64,000 nt of DNA from contig NZ_JAEPBG010000017.1 of the NCBI RefSeq assembly GCF_016632335.1, positions 62,001 through 126,000 of the forward strand. Reading direction: 5' to 3'. A program made the position numbers and the translations under genes. The notes beneath the pieces are model-generated. The model had not been told where the DNA came from and ran no database searches. It saw only the letters and a program-made list of their open reading frames with translations. Source of the stretch: Noviherbaspirillum pedocola (GTDB lineage Bacteria > Pseudomonadota > Gammaproteobacteria > Burkholderiales > Burkholderiaceae_D). Numbering within the stretch: the first letter of the stretch is position 1; every line of letters starts with the position of its first letter. Positions 9,178 through 17,795 of the stretch are shown piece by piece.

Positions 9178-10446
9178 ATGATGCTTCATCGCGTACTTGG
9201 AAAACTCGCCGTAACGGGCTGTGCATGCCTGATTGCATTCAGCGCGCATGCACAGCAGGAAATCCGTATCGGCGTGCTGTATCCGTTCACTGGACCCGCC
9301 GCTTCGACCGGCGCGGAAATGAAGCATGCGCTCGAGCTCGCAGCAGACATCGTTAATAACGGCGCCAAGGATATCCCCAAGCTTCCCTTCGCAAAGGGAG
9401 GCGGCCTGCCTAACTTGGGCGGCGCGAAAATCAAGCTGATCTTCGCGGACCATCAGGGCAATCCACAAGTCGGATCTACCGAAACCGAGCGTCTGATTAC
9501 CAAGGAAAAGGTTGTTGCGGTGGTCGGTGCGTATATCAGTAATGTCACTGCAACCTCAAGCCAGGTTGCCGAACGCTACAAGATTCCCTACCTGAACCCC
9601 GAGTCTTCGTCCGCGTCCTTGACGAATCGCGGCTTCAAATGGTTTTTCAGGACGACTGCGCATGACGAACTGTTCGTCCGTAACTTCTTTGAATTCCTGA
9701 AGGATATCGAAACGAAGAAGGGCATCAAGGTGAAGAATGTCGCCCTTTTCAATGAAAACACACAATGGGGAAATGAAACCACGAAACTGCAGACGCAATT
9801 GGCACAGGAGCGCGGTATCAATCTCGTCAAGTCCATCAGCTACCCGGCGCGCAGCACTCAGCTCACATCGGAAGTGCAGTCCCTGAAGGCGGCCAATCCT
9901 GAAGTTCTGATGCAGTCTTCGTATCTCGGCGATGCAATCATGTCGGTCAAGACTTACAAGGAACTCGGCTTTTTGCCGGACATGGTGCTGGCCAATGATG
10001 CCGGCTTCTCCGACACCGAGTTCACCCGTACTCTCGGGCGTGATGCGGACTACATCATCAGCCGCGAAGTCTGGTCGCTTGATCTTGCGAAAAATAATCC
10101 ATTGATCAAACAGGTCAATGATTTGTTCCGTGCCCGCTACAACATCGACTTCACCGGCAACTCCGCGCGTACCTTTACCGGTTTGATGACGCTGGCCGAT
10201 GCTATCAACCGCGCAGGTTCTACCGATCCTGAAGCGATACGCAAGGCGCTTGTGGAAACCAATATCGACGGTGCCAACATCATCATGCCGTGGAAAGGCA
10301 TCAAGTTCGATGACAAGGGGCAGAACGTTCACGGTTCCGGCATCCTGGTGCAGATTGTCGATGGCAAGTACCACACGGTGTGGCCGTTCTCGCTGGCCAC
10401 GAGGGAGATAGTCTGGCCCATGCCCAAATGGGAAAGCCGGAAGTAA
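9178..10446 (+). CDS. Liv-type ABC transporter substrate-binding protein
   Basis: A periplasmic binding protein of about 422 residues in the branched-chain amino acid/amide (HAAT) family. The N-terminal signal peptide ends near SAHAQQ; the mature start IRIGVLYPFTGPAASTGAEM is characteristic, as is VVAVVGAYISNVTATSSQVA. GGGAGG at 9167-9172 fits ATG 9178 (5-base gap) or ATG 9181 (8-base gap). It is the first gene of a transporter operon with the permeases and ATPases that follow; a strong hairpin separates it from them. The substrate is unknown; proximity to the oxoprolinase hints at a cyclic amide or amino-acid derivative. Confidence 0.92.
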   Translation: MMLHRVLGKLAVTGCACLIAFSAHAQQEIRIGVLYPFTGPAASTGAEMKHALELAADIVNNGAKDIPKLPFAKGGGLPNLGGAKIKLIFADHQGNPQVGSTETERLITKEKVVAVVGAYISNVTATSSQVAERYKIPYLNPESSSASLTNRGFKWFFRTTAHDELFVRNFFEFLKDIETKKGIKVKNVALFNENTQWGNETTKLQTQLAQERGINLVKSISYPARSTQLTSEVQSLKAANPEVLMQSSYLGDAIMSVKTYKELGFLPDMVLANDAGFSDTEFTRTLGRDADYIISREVWSLDLAKNNPLIKQVNDLFRARYNIDFTGNSARTFTGLMTLADAINRAGSTDPEAIRKALVETNIDGANIIMPWKGIKFDDKGQNVHGSGILVQIVDGKYHTVWPFSLATREIVWPMPKWESRK

Positions 10447-10461
10447 GCAGCTATTGCCCAG

Positions 10462-10500
10462 GTCCGGATGACGTCTTTCATGGAAAGGCGTCATCCGGAC
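10462..10500 (+). promoter_or_regulatory. Intercistronic hairpin between binding-protein and permease genes
   Basis: Bases 10462-10473 (GTCCGGATGACG) pair with 10489-10500, continued by a T-G wobble and CTTTC/GAAAG down to an ATG loop: about 18 pairs in all. It follows the binding-protein stop by 15 bases with no T-run, so it is more likely an RNA-stabilising or partial-termination element that raises binding-protein output over the membrane subunits than a full terminator. Confidence 0.6.
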
Positions 10501-10594
10501 TCCTGGCAAGCACATCGGCCTAGTCGCCATGCCTTGCCCAGCCTCGTATTGTCCTCAGCGGCGCTTAGTCAGGCGCCATCCACAGGGAGTGGTG

Positions 10595-11461
10595 ATGTCC
10601 TTTGAAATTGTCTTGCAGACCCTCGTATCAGGTCTGCTCATTGGCCTTATCTATGCGCTAGTTGCTGTTGGCCTGACCTTGATATTCGGCGTGATGGATA
10701 TCGTCAATTTTGCGCACGGTGAATTTCTGATGTTCGGCATGTATTCGAGTTTCTGGCTCTTCGCGCTGTATGCATTTGATCCACTGCTAACGCTGCCTTT
10801 GACCGCACTAATGCTCTTTGCACTCGGTGTGGTGGTCTATCGACTCGTCATCAGCAAGATCATCAATGCGCCGATGCTGTCGCAGATTTTCACAACCTTT
10901 GGTTTGATGATTCTCTTCCGTGGTATCGCGCAATTCCTGTGGAAGCCGGACTTCCGAACCGTTGAGAATTCGATGGTGAGCGGAAATGTGTCTCTGCTCG
11001 GCGTACAGATCGGCTTGCCGCAACTCGTTGCGGGTGTCGGCGCGGTGCTCGTCAGCGTTGGTGTCTACCTGTTTCTGACACGTACCAAGGTCGGCATCGC
11101 GCTTGAGGCAACGGCAGCAGATAAGGAGGCTGCTCGCCTGATGGGTATTGATACGCGACGGATGTTCGCACTTGCCTGGGGAGTCGCGGCCGCTTGTACT
11201 GGCGTGGCAGGCGCCTTGCTCTCGACTTTCTTTCCGATCTTTCCGGAGGTTGGCGCAACCTTTGTTCTGATTGCCTTTGTGGTGGTGAACCTTGGTGGCT
11301 TCGGCAGCGTCATCGGCGCATTGATCGCTGGGCTGTTGGTTGGCGTTATCGAAGTCATGGGCGGCTTCTTCATCGGCCCGCAATACAAACTGGCCATCGT
11401 GCTCTCCCTGTTCCTTGGGGTACTGATGTTCCGGCCGCAGGGCCTGATGGGCAAGGCCTGA
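10595..11461 (+). CDS. livH: Liv-type ABC permease (LivH-like)
   Basis: A 288-residue inner-membrane permease, almost wholly hydrophobic with about eight membrane segments. LivH marks are the N-terminal QTLVSGLLIGLIYALVAVGL stretch followed by LTLIFGVMDIVNFAHGEFLM, and the cytoplasmic loop reading EATAADKEAARLMGID. The start at 10595 (MSFEIVLQ) follows AGGGAGTGGTG. Pairs with the LivM-like protein encoded next to form the channel. Confidence 0.93.
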   Translation: MSFEIVLQTLVSGLLIGLIYALVAVGLTLIFGVMDIVNFAHGEFLMFGMYSSFWLFALYAFDPLLTLPLTALMLFALGVVVYRLVISKIINAPMLSQIFTTFGLMILFRGIAQFLWKPDFRTVENSMVSGNVSLLGVQIGLPQLVAGVGAVLVSVGVYLFLTRTKVGIALEATAADKEAARLMGIDTRRMFALAWGVAAACTGVAGALLSTFFPIFPEVGATFVLIAFVVVNLGGFGSVIGALIAGLLVGVIEVMGGFFIGPQYKLAIVLSLFLGVLMFRPQGLMGKA

Positions 11462-11485
11462 TACGGATCATTGGACAAGGATCTC

Positions 11486-12529
11486 ATGATGAACAAAACC
11501 AACCCCGCGCTGACGCAGATGTCTTATCGCTCCACCAGTGAAAACGCATGGCTGATGCGTGCACTTCTTGTGTTTGCCCTTCTGGCCGCGCTTTGCATTC
11601 CGCTACTCGATCGGAATCCAGCGCATATCAATCTCTTGATTCTGATACTGATGGCAGCCCAACTAGGGGTGGCGTGGAACATCATCGGCGGTTATGCCGG
11701 GCAGATTTCTCTGGGCCAGGCAGCGTTCTTTGGCCTGGGCGCTTATACATCGACCTTGCTGCTCTCCCGTCTCGGTATCAATCCTTGGCTCGCCATCCTT
11801 TGCGGCGGTTTTCTCGCGGCAGGCATTAGCCTGGCCATTGGATGGTCGTGCTTTCGGCTCAAGGGACATTATTTCGCGATGGCGACAATTGCCGTAGCTG
11901 AAATCATTCAGATCGTTTTCACCAACTGGGATTATGCCGGTGCTGCTGTCGGGCTCAGTCTGCCGATGGAAGAGGGCTGGAGTCGGCTGGTCTTTTCATC
12001 AAAGGAGCCTTATTACTATCTCGCTCTCGGACTGCTGCTGCTTACGCTGTTGGCGAATTATCTGATCGAAAGTAGTTACCTCGGCTATTACTTCCGAGCG
12101 ATCAAGGACGAGCCGGATGCAGCACGCAGCCTGGGCGTTAGCCTTACCCGCTACAAGCAGATCGCGTTTGCCATCAGCAGTTTCTTTACCGCACTCGGCG
12201 GCAGCCTGTATGCGCAGAAGGAGCTCTATATCGATCCAGGCTCGGTATTGCACACTGGCTTGTCGATCAAGATGGCACTGGTATCCATCCTTGGTGGTGT
12301 CGGCACACTGTTCGGGCCGCTGGTTGGAGCCGGCGTGCTAACGATGATCGAGGAAGGCACTCGCGCGGCGTTCGGTGGATCGGGGCGCGGCACCGACCTT
12401 GTGATCTATGCGGCACTGATCATTCTCATCGCTGTGTATTACCCCAGTGGTGTGATTGGCTGGTTCCGCGGGGTGCTGGCGCGGCGCAAAAACAAACGTC
12501 TGCATCGTGCAATGGAGGAAGCGCAATGA
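11486..12529 (+). CDS. livM: Liv-type ABC permease (LivM-like)
   Basis: A 347-residue permease with about ten membrane segments. Family marks are LGVAWNIIGGYAGQISLGQA and the EAA-like loop YFRAIKDEPDAARSLGVSLT. The start at 11486 follows ACAAGG; ATG 11489 is an equally possible start. The stop overlaps the start of the first ATPase gene by 4 bases (ATGA), showing translational coupling. Confidence 0.93.
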   Translation: MMNKTNPALTQMSYRSTSENAWLMRALLVFALLAALCIPLLDRNPAHINLLILILMAAQLGVAWNIIGGYAGQISLGQAAFFGLGAYTSTLLLSRLGINPWLAILCGGFLAAGISLAIGWSCFRLKGHYFAMATIAVAEIIQIVFTNWDYAGAAVGLSLPMEEGWSRLVFSSKEPYYYLALGLLLLTLLANYLIESSYLGYYFRAIKDEPDAARSLGVSLTRYKQIAFAISSFFTALGGSLYAQKELYIDPGSVLHTGLSIKMALVSILGGVGTLFGPLVGAGVLTMIEEGTRAAFGGSGRGTDLVIYAALIILIAVYYPSGVIGWFRGVLARRKNKRLHRAMEEAQ

Positions 12530-13239
12530 GTTTGTTGAGAGTGGAAGAGGTGACCAAGCGCTTCGGTGGCATTGTCGCCAATGAGAATGTGTCTTTCGGC
12601 GTTGGTGCGGGGCAGATCGTCGGTTTGATCGGTCCGAACGGCGCAGGCAAAACGACAATGTTCAATTGCATCGCCGGGAATGGGAGTCCAAGCAGCGGCA
12701 GGATCATTCTGGATGGACGTGACATTACCGGCCTCTCTCCGGAGCAATGCGCACGCGCCGGCGTCGGCCGCACCTTTCAGATTGCGCGCACGTTTACCAG
12801 CATGACTGCATTGGAAAATGTGATGGTTGGCGCTTTCCTGACTGGCAGGAATACCGTGGCAGCAAGAGAGGAAGCGCTGCGCCTGCTGCACTTCGTGAAT
12901 CTTGGACGCTTCGCAGACAAGCCGGCGGGGAGCATGACAATCAGTGAGCAGCGCAGGCTGGCGGTGGCACGCGCGCTGGCGATCAAGCCGCGTCTGCTGT
13001 TGATGGATGAGGTCATGGCAGGCTTGAATCCCACCGAGGTCCGCGAGACTGTGGAAGTCGTATTGAAAATTCGGGATCAGGGCATTGCCTGCCTGATCGT
13101 CGAGCATGTGCTGGAGGGAATCATGCCCATTGCCAACGCCATTGTGGTGCTGGACTATGGCAGGAAGATTGCAGAGGGTACGCCGCAGCAGGTATCCAAT
13201 GACCCCGTAGTGATTGCTGCCTATCTGGGGGATGAATAA
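12526..13239 (+). CDS. livG: Liv-type ABC ATPase (LivG-like)
   Basis: A 237-residue ATPase. Walker A is GPNGAGKTT and Walker B LLLMDEVMAG, with catalytic Glu and a Met after it in place of the usual Pro-Glu continuation. The ABC signature is degenerate: MTISEQRRLAVARA where LSYGQQRRL is usual. LivG-type features include QIVGLIGPNGAGKTTMFNCI and TGLSPEQCARAGVGRTFQ. It heterodimerises with the LivF-like ATPase; its end abuts the next start. Confidence 0.92.
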   Translation: MSLLRVEEVTKRFGGIVANENVSFGVGAGQIVGLIGPNGAGKTTMFNCIAGNGSPSSGRIILDGRDITGLSPEQCARAGVGRTFQIARTFTSMTALENVMVGAFLTGRNTVAAREEALRLLHFVNLGRFADKPAGSMTISEQRRLAVARALAIKPRLLLMDEVMAGLNPTEVRETVEVVLKIRDQGIACLIVEHVLEGIMPIANAIVVLDYGRKIAEGTPQQVSNDPVVIAAYLGDE

Positions 13240-13943
13240 TGCTTGAGGTTCGCGATCTGAAAGTCAGCTATGACGGCGTGCTGGCCGTATCGAAAGTCAG
13301 CCTCGATGTCAGGGAAGGCAGTATCGTCGCGCTGGTCGGCGGTAATGGTAACGGCAAATCGACGACGCTACGCGCGATCGCCGGTTTGAATGCAGCGGAC
13401 AAGGGCAGCATCAAATTGGCCGGTATCGATATTGGCGTTATGCCGGCGCACAAGCGCGTCACGCAGGGAATCTGTCTTGTACCGGAAGGACGCAAGATTT
13501 TTGCGAAGCTTACGGTAGAGCGCAATCTCCAGCTCGGCGCTTATACCCGCGATGATCCGCATGAAGTCGCTGCCTCGATTGATCGGATGTATTCGCTGTT
13601 TCCTATCCTTAAGGAGCGGCGGCATCAATTGGCGGGAACGATGAGCGGCGGCGAACAGCAAATGCTTGCCATCAGTCGCGGCTTGATGGCCAAGCCGAAA
13701 ATGCTGATGCTCGACGAGCCGTCCTGGGGCATTGCGCCGAAGTTCGTAAGCAAAGTGCTGGACACCATACAAAAGGTAAATGCGGAGGGTGTGTCGATAC
13801 TGCTTGTCGAGCAAAGTTTGCACAAGGCTCTGACGATCGCTCACTATGGCTATGTCATCCAGACCGGCGCGATTGTCATGGAAGGCAAAGCCACAGAACT
13901 ACTCGACAACGAGGATATCAAGAAGGCTTATCTCGGGCTGTAG
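13239..13943 (+). CDS. livF: Liv-type ABC ATPase (LivF-like)
   Basis: A 234-residue ATPase. Walker A reads GGNGNGKST (slightly unusual; GANGAGKTT is common), the signature is MSGGEQQMLAISRGLM and Walker B LMLDEPSWGIAP. The LivF-type RITQGICLVPEGR-like stretch appears as KRVTQGICLVPEGRKIF. The start shares one base with the livG stop. Last gene of the transporter operon, converging on pgpA with 42 bases between and no clear terminator. Confidence 0.93.
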   Translation: MLEVRDLKVSYDGVLAVSKVSLDVREGSIVALVGGNGNGKSTTLRAIAGLNAADKGSIKLAGIDIGVMPAHKRVTQGICLVPEGRKIFAKLTVERNLQLGAYTRDDPHEVAASIDRMYSLFPILKERRHQLAGTMSGGEQQMLAISRGLMAKPKMLMLDEPSWGIAPKFVSKVLDTIQKVNAEGVSILLVEQSLHKALTIAHYGYVIQTGAIVMEGKATELLDNEDIKKAYLGL

Positions 13944-13985
13944 TACTCACGTTCCGTGTAAGCTGGGCGTAGCGCTGCGCATGCT

Positions 13986-14495
13986 TTACAGCACCCGCCA
14001 TAACGCAAACACAAGCAAGGTATAAAACGCGGCAACGATATCGTCCCACATCACGCCGAAGCCCCCGCCCAGATGCTCATCGAAGTAGCGGATCGGTGGG
14101 GGCTTGACCATGTCGAAAAAGCGGAAGCAGACGAAGGCCCAGCATTGCGTGGCAAAGCTGGCTGGCATCACCAGCACCAGCACCAGCCAGAAAGCGATGA
14201 TTTCATCCCACACCATGCTGCCGTGGTCTGAAACCCCCATATCGCGGCCGGTGCGTTCGCAAGCCCAGACGCCCAACACAAATCCGGCCACGATGATGAT
14301 GAGCCATCGCTGTATGTTGAAGAAGTCCGGCCAGCGCGCACTCAGCAAGACATAGCTGATCCAGGCGAATAGCGTACCTGCGGTGCCCGGCATGATCGGC
14401 GACAAACCACTGCCCAAGCCTTGTGCAATCAGGTGTGCTGGATTTGCAAGGAGAAACCCGAACGCATTGCGACCACCATAGAGTTTGGTATTCAT
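13986..14495 (-). CDS. pgpA: Phosphatidylglycerophosphatase A
   Basis: A 169-residue inner-membrane phosphatase that makes phosphatidylglycerol from its phosphate. Motifs seen are GLGSGLSPIMPGTAGTLFAW near residues 28-47, DHGSMVWDEIIAFW, and FRFFDMVKPPPIRYFD near the end with the conserved acidic residues. It overlaps the end of thiL by 4 bases, the usual thiL-pgpA coupling. pncC, its usual next neighbour, is displaced by the oxoprolinase/transporter block. Confidence 0.93.
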   Translation of the reverse strand: MNTKLYGGRNAFGFLLANPAHLIAQGLGSGLSPIMPGTAGTLFAWISYVLLSARWPDFFNIQRWLIIIVAGFVLGVWACERTGRDMGVSDHGSMVWDEIIAFWLVLVLVMPASFATQCWAFVCFRFFDMVKPPPIRYFDEHLGGGFGVMWDDIVAAFYTLLVFALWRVL

Positions 14496-15460
14496 AGACT
14501 GGAAAAGTGATCGAAGGATCGCAACGATAGTTCGATGATGGTGCCGCCAGCATCAATCAGCTTCAGTCCAGGCTCGACCACAATGGAGCCAACCCGTGTC
14601 ACCGGAATGGCTGCGCGCTGCGCCGCTTCCAGCACCACATCGCGATGCTGCTCACTCGCGGTGAAGCAGAGTTCATAGTCGTCGCCGCCGGCAAGCGCAA
14701 ACGCGCGGCGCAGTGGCTGCGCTTGTCCTTGCAGCGTCGATCCGAGCGGCAAGGCATCCACATCGAGGCGAGCGCCGACACCCGAGCGTTTCAGGATGTG
14801 GCCGAGATCCCCAACAAGGCCATCCGAAATGTCGATGGCGGCATGGGCAATGCCGCGCAAGGCGGTGCCGAGCGCCAGTCGCGGGCTTGGCGCATGCATG
14901 CGCATGGCGACCGCGTCAAGCGCTTCGGACGACAGCGAAAGTTCTTTACGATAGGCGGCCAGTGCGAGACGCGCATCGCCGAGCGTGCCGGAAATCCAGA
15001 TGTCATCGCCGGGAAGCGCCGCATCGCGACGCAGCGCCTGTCCTGCCGGAACTTCGCCGAAGACGGTGATGGAGATCGTCAGCGGCCCCTTGGTGGTATC
15101 GCCGCCAATCAGCTCGCAGCCGTAGGTGTCGGCGAGCGCAAACATACCGGCGGAAAATGCCGCAAGCCAGCTTTCCTCTACCGAAGGCAAGGCCAGTGCG
15201 AGTGTGAAACCAATTGGCGTCGCGCCCATCGCGGCCAGATCCGAGAGATTCACCGCCAGGCATTTGTGGCCGAGCAAATGTGGATCGGCGCCCGGAAAGA
15301 AGTGACGGCCTTCGACCAGCATGTCGGTCGAAATCGCGGTCTGCATACCCGGCGTGGTTTGCACCAGGGCGCAGTCATCGCCAACACCGAGCACGACGCG
15401 TCCATCTGGTCGAGCGGGGCGCTCGAAGTAGCGGGAAATTAATGTGAATTCGGAAAGCAT
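14492..15460 (-). CDS. thiL: Thiamine-monophosphate kinase
   Basis: A 322-residue kinase converting thiamine phosphate to the active pyrophosphate. The start at 15460 (MLSEFTLISRYF) gives the typical N-terminus. ATP/Mg motifs GVGDDCALV and STDMLVEGRHFF, then IGGDTTKGPLTISI and AAIDISDGLVGDLGHI, are in the family order. First gene of the thiL-pgpA pair; its upstream neighbour here is the oxidoreductase gene rather than the usual divergent maeB. Confidence 0.94.
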   Translation of the reverse strand: MLSEFTLISRYFERPARPDGRVVLGVGDDCALVQTTPGMQTAISTDMLVEGRHFFPGADPHLLGHKCLAVNLSDLAAMGATPIGFTLALALPSVEESWLAAFSAGMFALADTYGCELIGGDTTKGPLTISITVFGEVPAGQALRRDAALPGDDIWISGTLGDARLALAAYRKELSLSSEALDAVAMRMHAPSPRLALGTALRGIAHAAIDISDGLVGDLGHILKRSGVGARLDVDALPLGSTLQGQAQPLRRAFALAGGDDYELCFTASEQHRDVVLEAAQRAAIPVTRVGSIVVEPGLKLIDAGGTIIELSLRSFDHFSSL

Positions 15461-15527
15461 CGCGCGATTGTACCGAATGCGCACTGCCGGCTGGAACCAG
15501 ACGGCTGTGCGTGCGGGTGCGGCGATG

Positions 15528-16721
15528 TTACTTGTTGTCGGCCGCTTCCGGTGCAGCGCTGCCTAGCGCTGCCAGCAGTTGATTGCGCGAGCCGGCATCA
15601 TGATGCGACACGCCGAAGCCGGCCAGCACACCGGTTTCATCGTAGAAGCGTGCAATGAGGCGCTGTGCGTCGCTGGCATGTTCCCAATTGCCGACTGCAT
15701 CGCGCGGCGGCGGCAGCAGCGCCAGCGGATAGGAGGGTGTCTTTACCAAAACCGGCGCTGGCTTCATGTCGATCGCCGTCGGCTCGCCGCTCAGCGTTTT
15801 TGCGATTGCGCGCGCCGCACTCATCAACGGTGCAATGTAAGGCATCACCGCCGTGTTGCCGCCAGCCATGGTGTACTCGGCGCAATCGCCGAGTGCAAAT
15901 ACATCGGGCGCACTGGTGCGTCCTTCGGCATCGATCAGAATGCCGCGCCCGCAGGCAATGCCCGCCGCACGCGCCAGCGTGGTATTCGGCCGCAGGCCGA
16001 CCGCGGACAACACGATGTCGGCTTCAATGCTGCCGCCATCGGCCAGCGTCAGGCGCAGTGCATTGCCCGCGCGGTCGATGCGGCTGGCGGTCGTGCCCAG
16101 GTGCAGTTCGACACCGCGCGCGATCAATGCCGCCCGCAAACCTTCCGACAATGCCGGCGCGGCGAGCGCCGCCAGCGGCAGCGGGCTCGGGTCGATCAGG
16201 GTGACGGCATGACCGCCACCCGCCAGATCATCCGCAAATTCGCAGCCAATCAATCCAGCGCCGAGAATGGCCACGCGTGCCTGCCGTCCAGCCTCGGTTG
16301 CCTCGAGGCTGTCACGGAAGCGGGCATAGTCGTCGATATGATTCACCGACATTACCGCATCGGCGGCATCGCCTTCGAAGTTGAGGCGGATCGGGTCGGC
16401 GCCGGTGGCCAGCACCAGCTTGTCATAGGAGAGTTGCGCCTGCGACGTCGTCACGGTCTTGGCCGCGGTATCGATATTGCTGATGCGGGTAGAAGACAGC
16501 ACGGTCGCATTCAGTTGCGTGGCCATCTGCTGCGCACTTTGTGTGAGCAGTTGCGCTGCCGCCTTCTTCTGCGCGAAGGCATTCGACAGCATTGGTTTGG
16601 AATAGAAGCCGCCTTCGTCGGCGGTGCTGATGGTCAGCGGAACCGTCTTGTCGATCCGGCGCAGCTCGCGCGCCAGCGTATAACCGGCCATGCCGGCGCC
16701 TATGATGAGGATGTCTCGCAT
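15528..16721 (-). CDS. FAD-dependent NAD(P)H:rubredoxin reductase-like oxidoreductase
   Basis: A 397-residue flavoprotein. The start at 16721 places the FAD-binding GxGxxG motif at once (MRDILIIGAGMAGYTLAREL); the NAD(P)H motif is VAILGAGLIGCEFADDLAGG and the second FAD motif includes DVFALGDCAEY. It matches the rubredoxin/NorW reductase family. The rubredoxin gene lies upstream on the same strand, so it probably passes electrons from NAD(P)H to rubredoxin. A Rho-independent terminator stands between the two, so it may be expressed by read-through or from its own promoter. Confidence 0.85.
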   Translation of the reverse strand: MRDILIIGAGMAGYTLARELRRIDKTVPLTISTADEGGFYSKPMLSNAFAQKKAAAQLLTQSAQQMATQLNATVLSSTRISNIDTAAKTVTTSQAQLSYDKLVLATGADPIRLNFEGDAADAVMSVNHIDDYARFRDSLEATEAGRQARVAILGAGLIGCEFADDLAGGGHAVTLIDPSPLPLAALAAPALSEGLRAALIARGVELHLGTTASRIDRAGNALRLTLADGGSIEADIVLSAVGLRPNTTLARAAGIACGRGILIDAEGRTSAPDVFALGDCAEYTMAGGNTAVMPYIAPLMSAARAIAKTLSGEPTAIDMKPAPVLVKTPSYPLALLPPPRDAVGNWEHASDAQRLIARFYDETGVLAGFGVSHHDAGSRNQLLAALGSAAPEAADNK

Positions 16722-16794
16722 CTGGTTGGATTCTTTGCGTCCGCGGCACCATCGGCGCGAGTGAACACCGAGAGGGCCGCAATAAACATGTTCT

Positions 16795-16828
16795 GAAAAC
16801 AAAGCCCGGAAGCATGCCGCTTCCGGGC
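16795..16828 (-). terminator. Rho-independent terminator after the rubredoxin gene
   Basis: Read on the minus strand: GCCCGGAAGC stem (16828-16819), loop GGCAT, complementary stem (16813-16804), then TTTGTTTTC. A textbook hairpin with a U-rich tail 26 bases after the rubredoxin stop. Confidence 0.8.
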
Positions 16829-16853
16829 GCCCCGGTTTTCGATCAGGTGTCGA

Positions 16854-17018
16854 TCAGATTTCAACCATCTCGAAATCGGCCTTGGACACACCACAGTCCG
16901 GGCAGGACCAGTTTTCCGGAATGTCCGCCCAGCGAGTACCGGCCGCGATGCCTTCTTCCGGCATGCCGACGCTTTCGTCGTAAACAAAACCACATACGAT
17001 GCATTGGTAAGTCTTCAT
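16854..17018 (-). CDS. rubA: Rubredoxin
   Basis: A 54-residue one-iron electron carrier. The two iron-binding pairs are [10 protein letters not shown] near the N-terminus and [12 protein letters not shown] near the C-terminus, with the conserved [14 protein letters not shown]. The start at 17018 ([10 protein letters not shown]) is preferred since it gives the compact standard length. It follows rubrerythrin on the same strand and is followed by a terminator, so rubrerythrin-rubredoxin form a transcription unit. Confidence 0.96.
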   Translation of the reverse strand: MKTYQCIVCGFVYDESVGMPEEGIAAGTRWADIPENWSCPDCGVSKADFEMVEI

Positions 17019-17050
17019 GATTTCCTTTCGATGAATAGTGCAGGCGGCGT

Positions 17051-17545
17051 TCAAGCAGCCTTGTTTGCCTGTTGCTCGAGCGCGTTCAGCGCATCGCGAT
17101 AATGGTTGGCGTGCCTTTCCTCGACCTTGGCCAAGGCGGCGAAGCGCTTGGCTGCCAGTTCGAGTGTGCGGCGGAAAGCGGCGGCATGCTCTTTTGATTC
17201 GGCGATCTGCTCATCGAATTCGGCAACTGCCGCCTGGTTGCCTTCCTCAACCGCGAGGTGGCGAAACTTCGGATACATCTCGGTGTACTCGTAGGTTTCG
17301 CCTTCGATTGCGATTTCCAGCGCTTTGGCGGGCGTCATTTGCGCCTTAGGATACAGCAGGTCGAGGTGACCGAATGCATGCATGACTTCCTGATCAGCGG
17401 TTTCCTCGAAAGCCTTGGCCACGTCTTCTGCGCCAGCGGCCCGTGCCAGCTTGGCGAAATAGCGGTATTTGATGTGGGCCATCGCTTCACCGGCGAATGC
17501 GGCTTCCAGATTGGCGATGGTGATGGATTTCGTGTCGTTTGCCAT
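17051..17545 (-). CDS. Rubrerythrin family protein (no rubredoxin domain)
   Basis: A 164-residue ferritin-like di-iron protein. The first helix pair supplies Glu in [20 protein letters not shown] and the ExxH-type motif in [19 protein letters not shown]; the second helix pair has [20 protein letters not shown] and [12 protein letters not shown]. Classical rubrerythrins carry a C-terminal rubredoxin domain; here it is absent, and a separate rubredoxin gene lies just downstream. Rubrerythrins reduce hydrogen peroxide in the cytoplasm using rubredoxin electrons. GGGAG precedes the ATG well. Confidence 0.92.
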   Translation of the reverse strand: MANDTKSITIANLEAAFAGEAMAHIKYRYFAKLARAAGAEDVAKAFEETADQEVMHAFGHLDLLYPKAQMTPAKALEIAIEGETYEYTEMYPKFRHLAVEEGNQAAVAEFDEQIAESKEHAAAFRRTLELAAKRFAALAKVEERHANHYRDALNALEQQANKAA

Positions 17546-17795
17546 GTTGCGCTCCCTTCGTTCAATTAATAAAGTAAATCAGAATGAATCGAATGATAGC
17601 TATTAAAAATAATCCAGTGAAATTGATTGTCTTTATGCATCCAATAGGCGATTTCCTGATTGAAATGAATACGCAAGTTTCACGGGGCAAATGGCCTGTC
17701 ATCGGCGGAAGCGTCCGTAGAAACCCCTATGATATGCATCAAATGCCTCTGTTAGAATCCGAGGCTTTTGGTTTTAGCTCACAGGAAGGTCGCAG

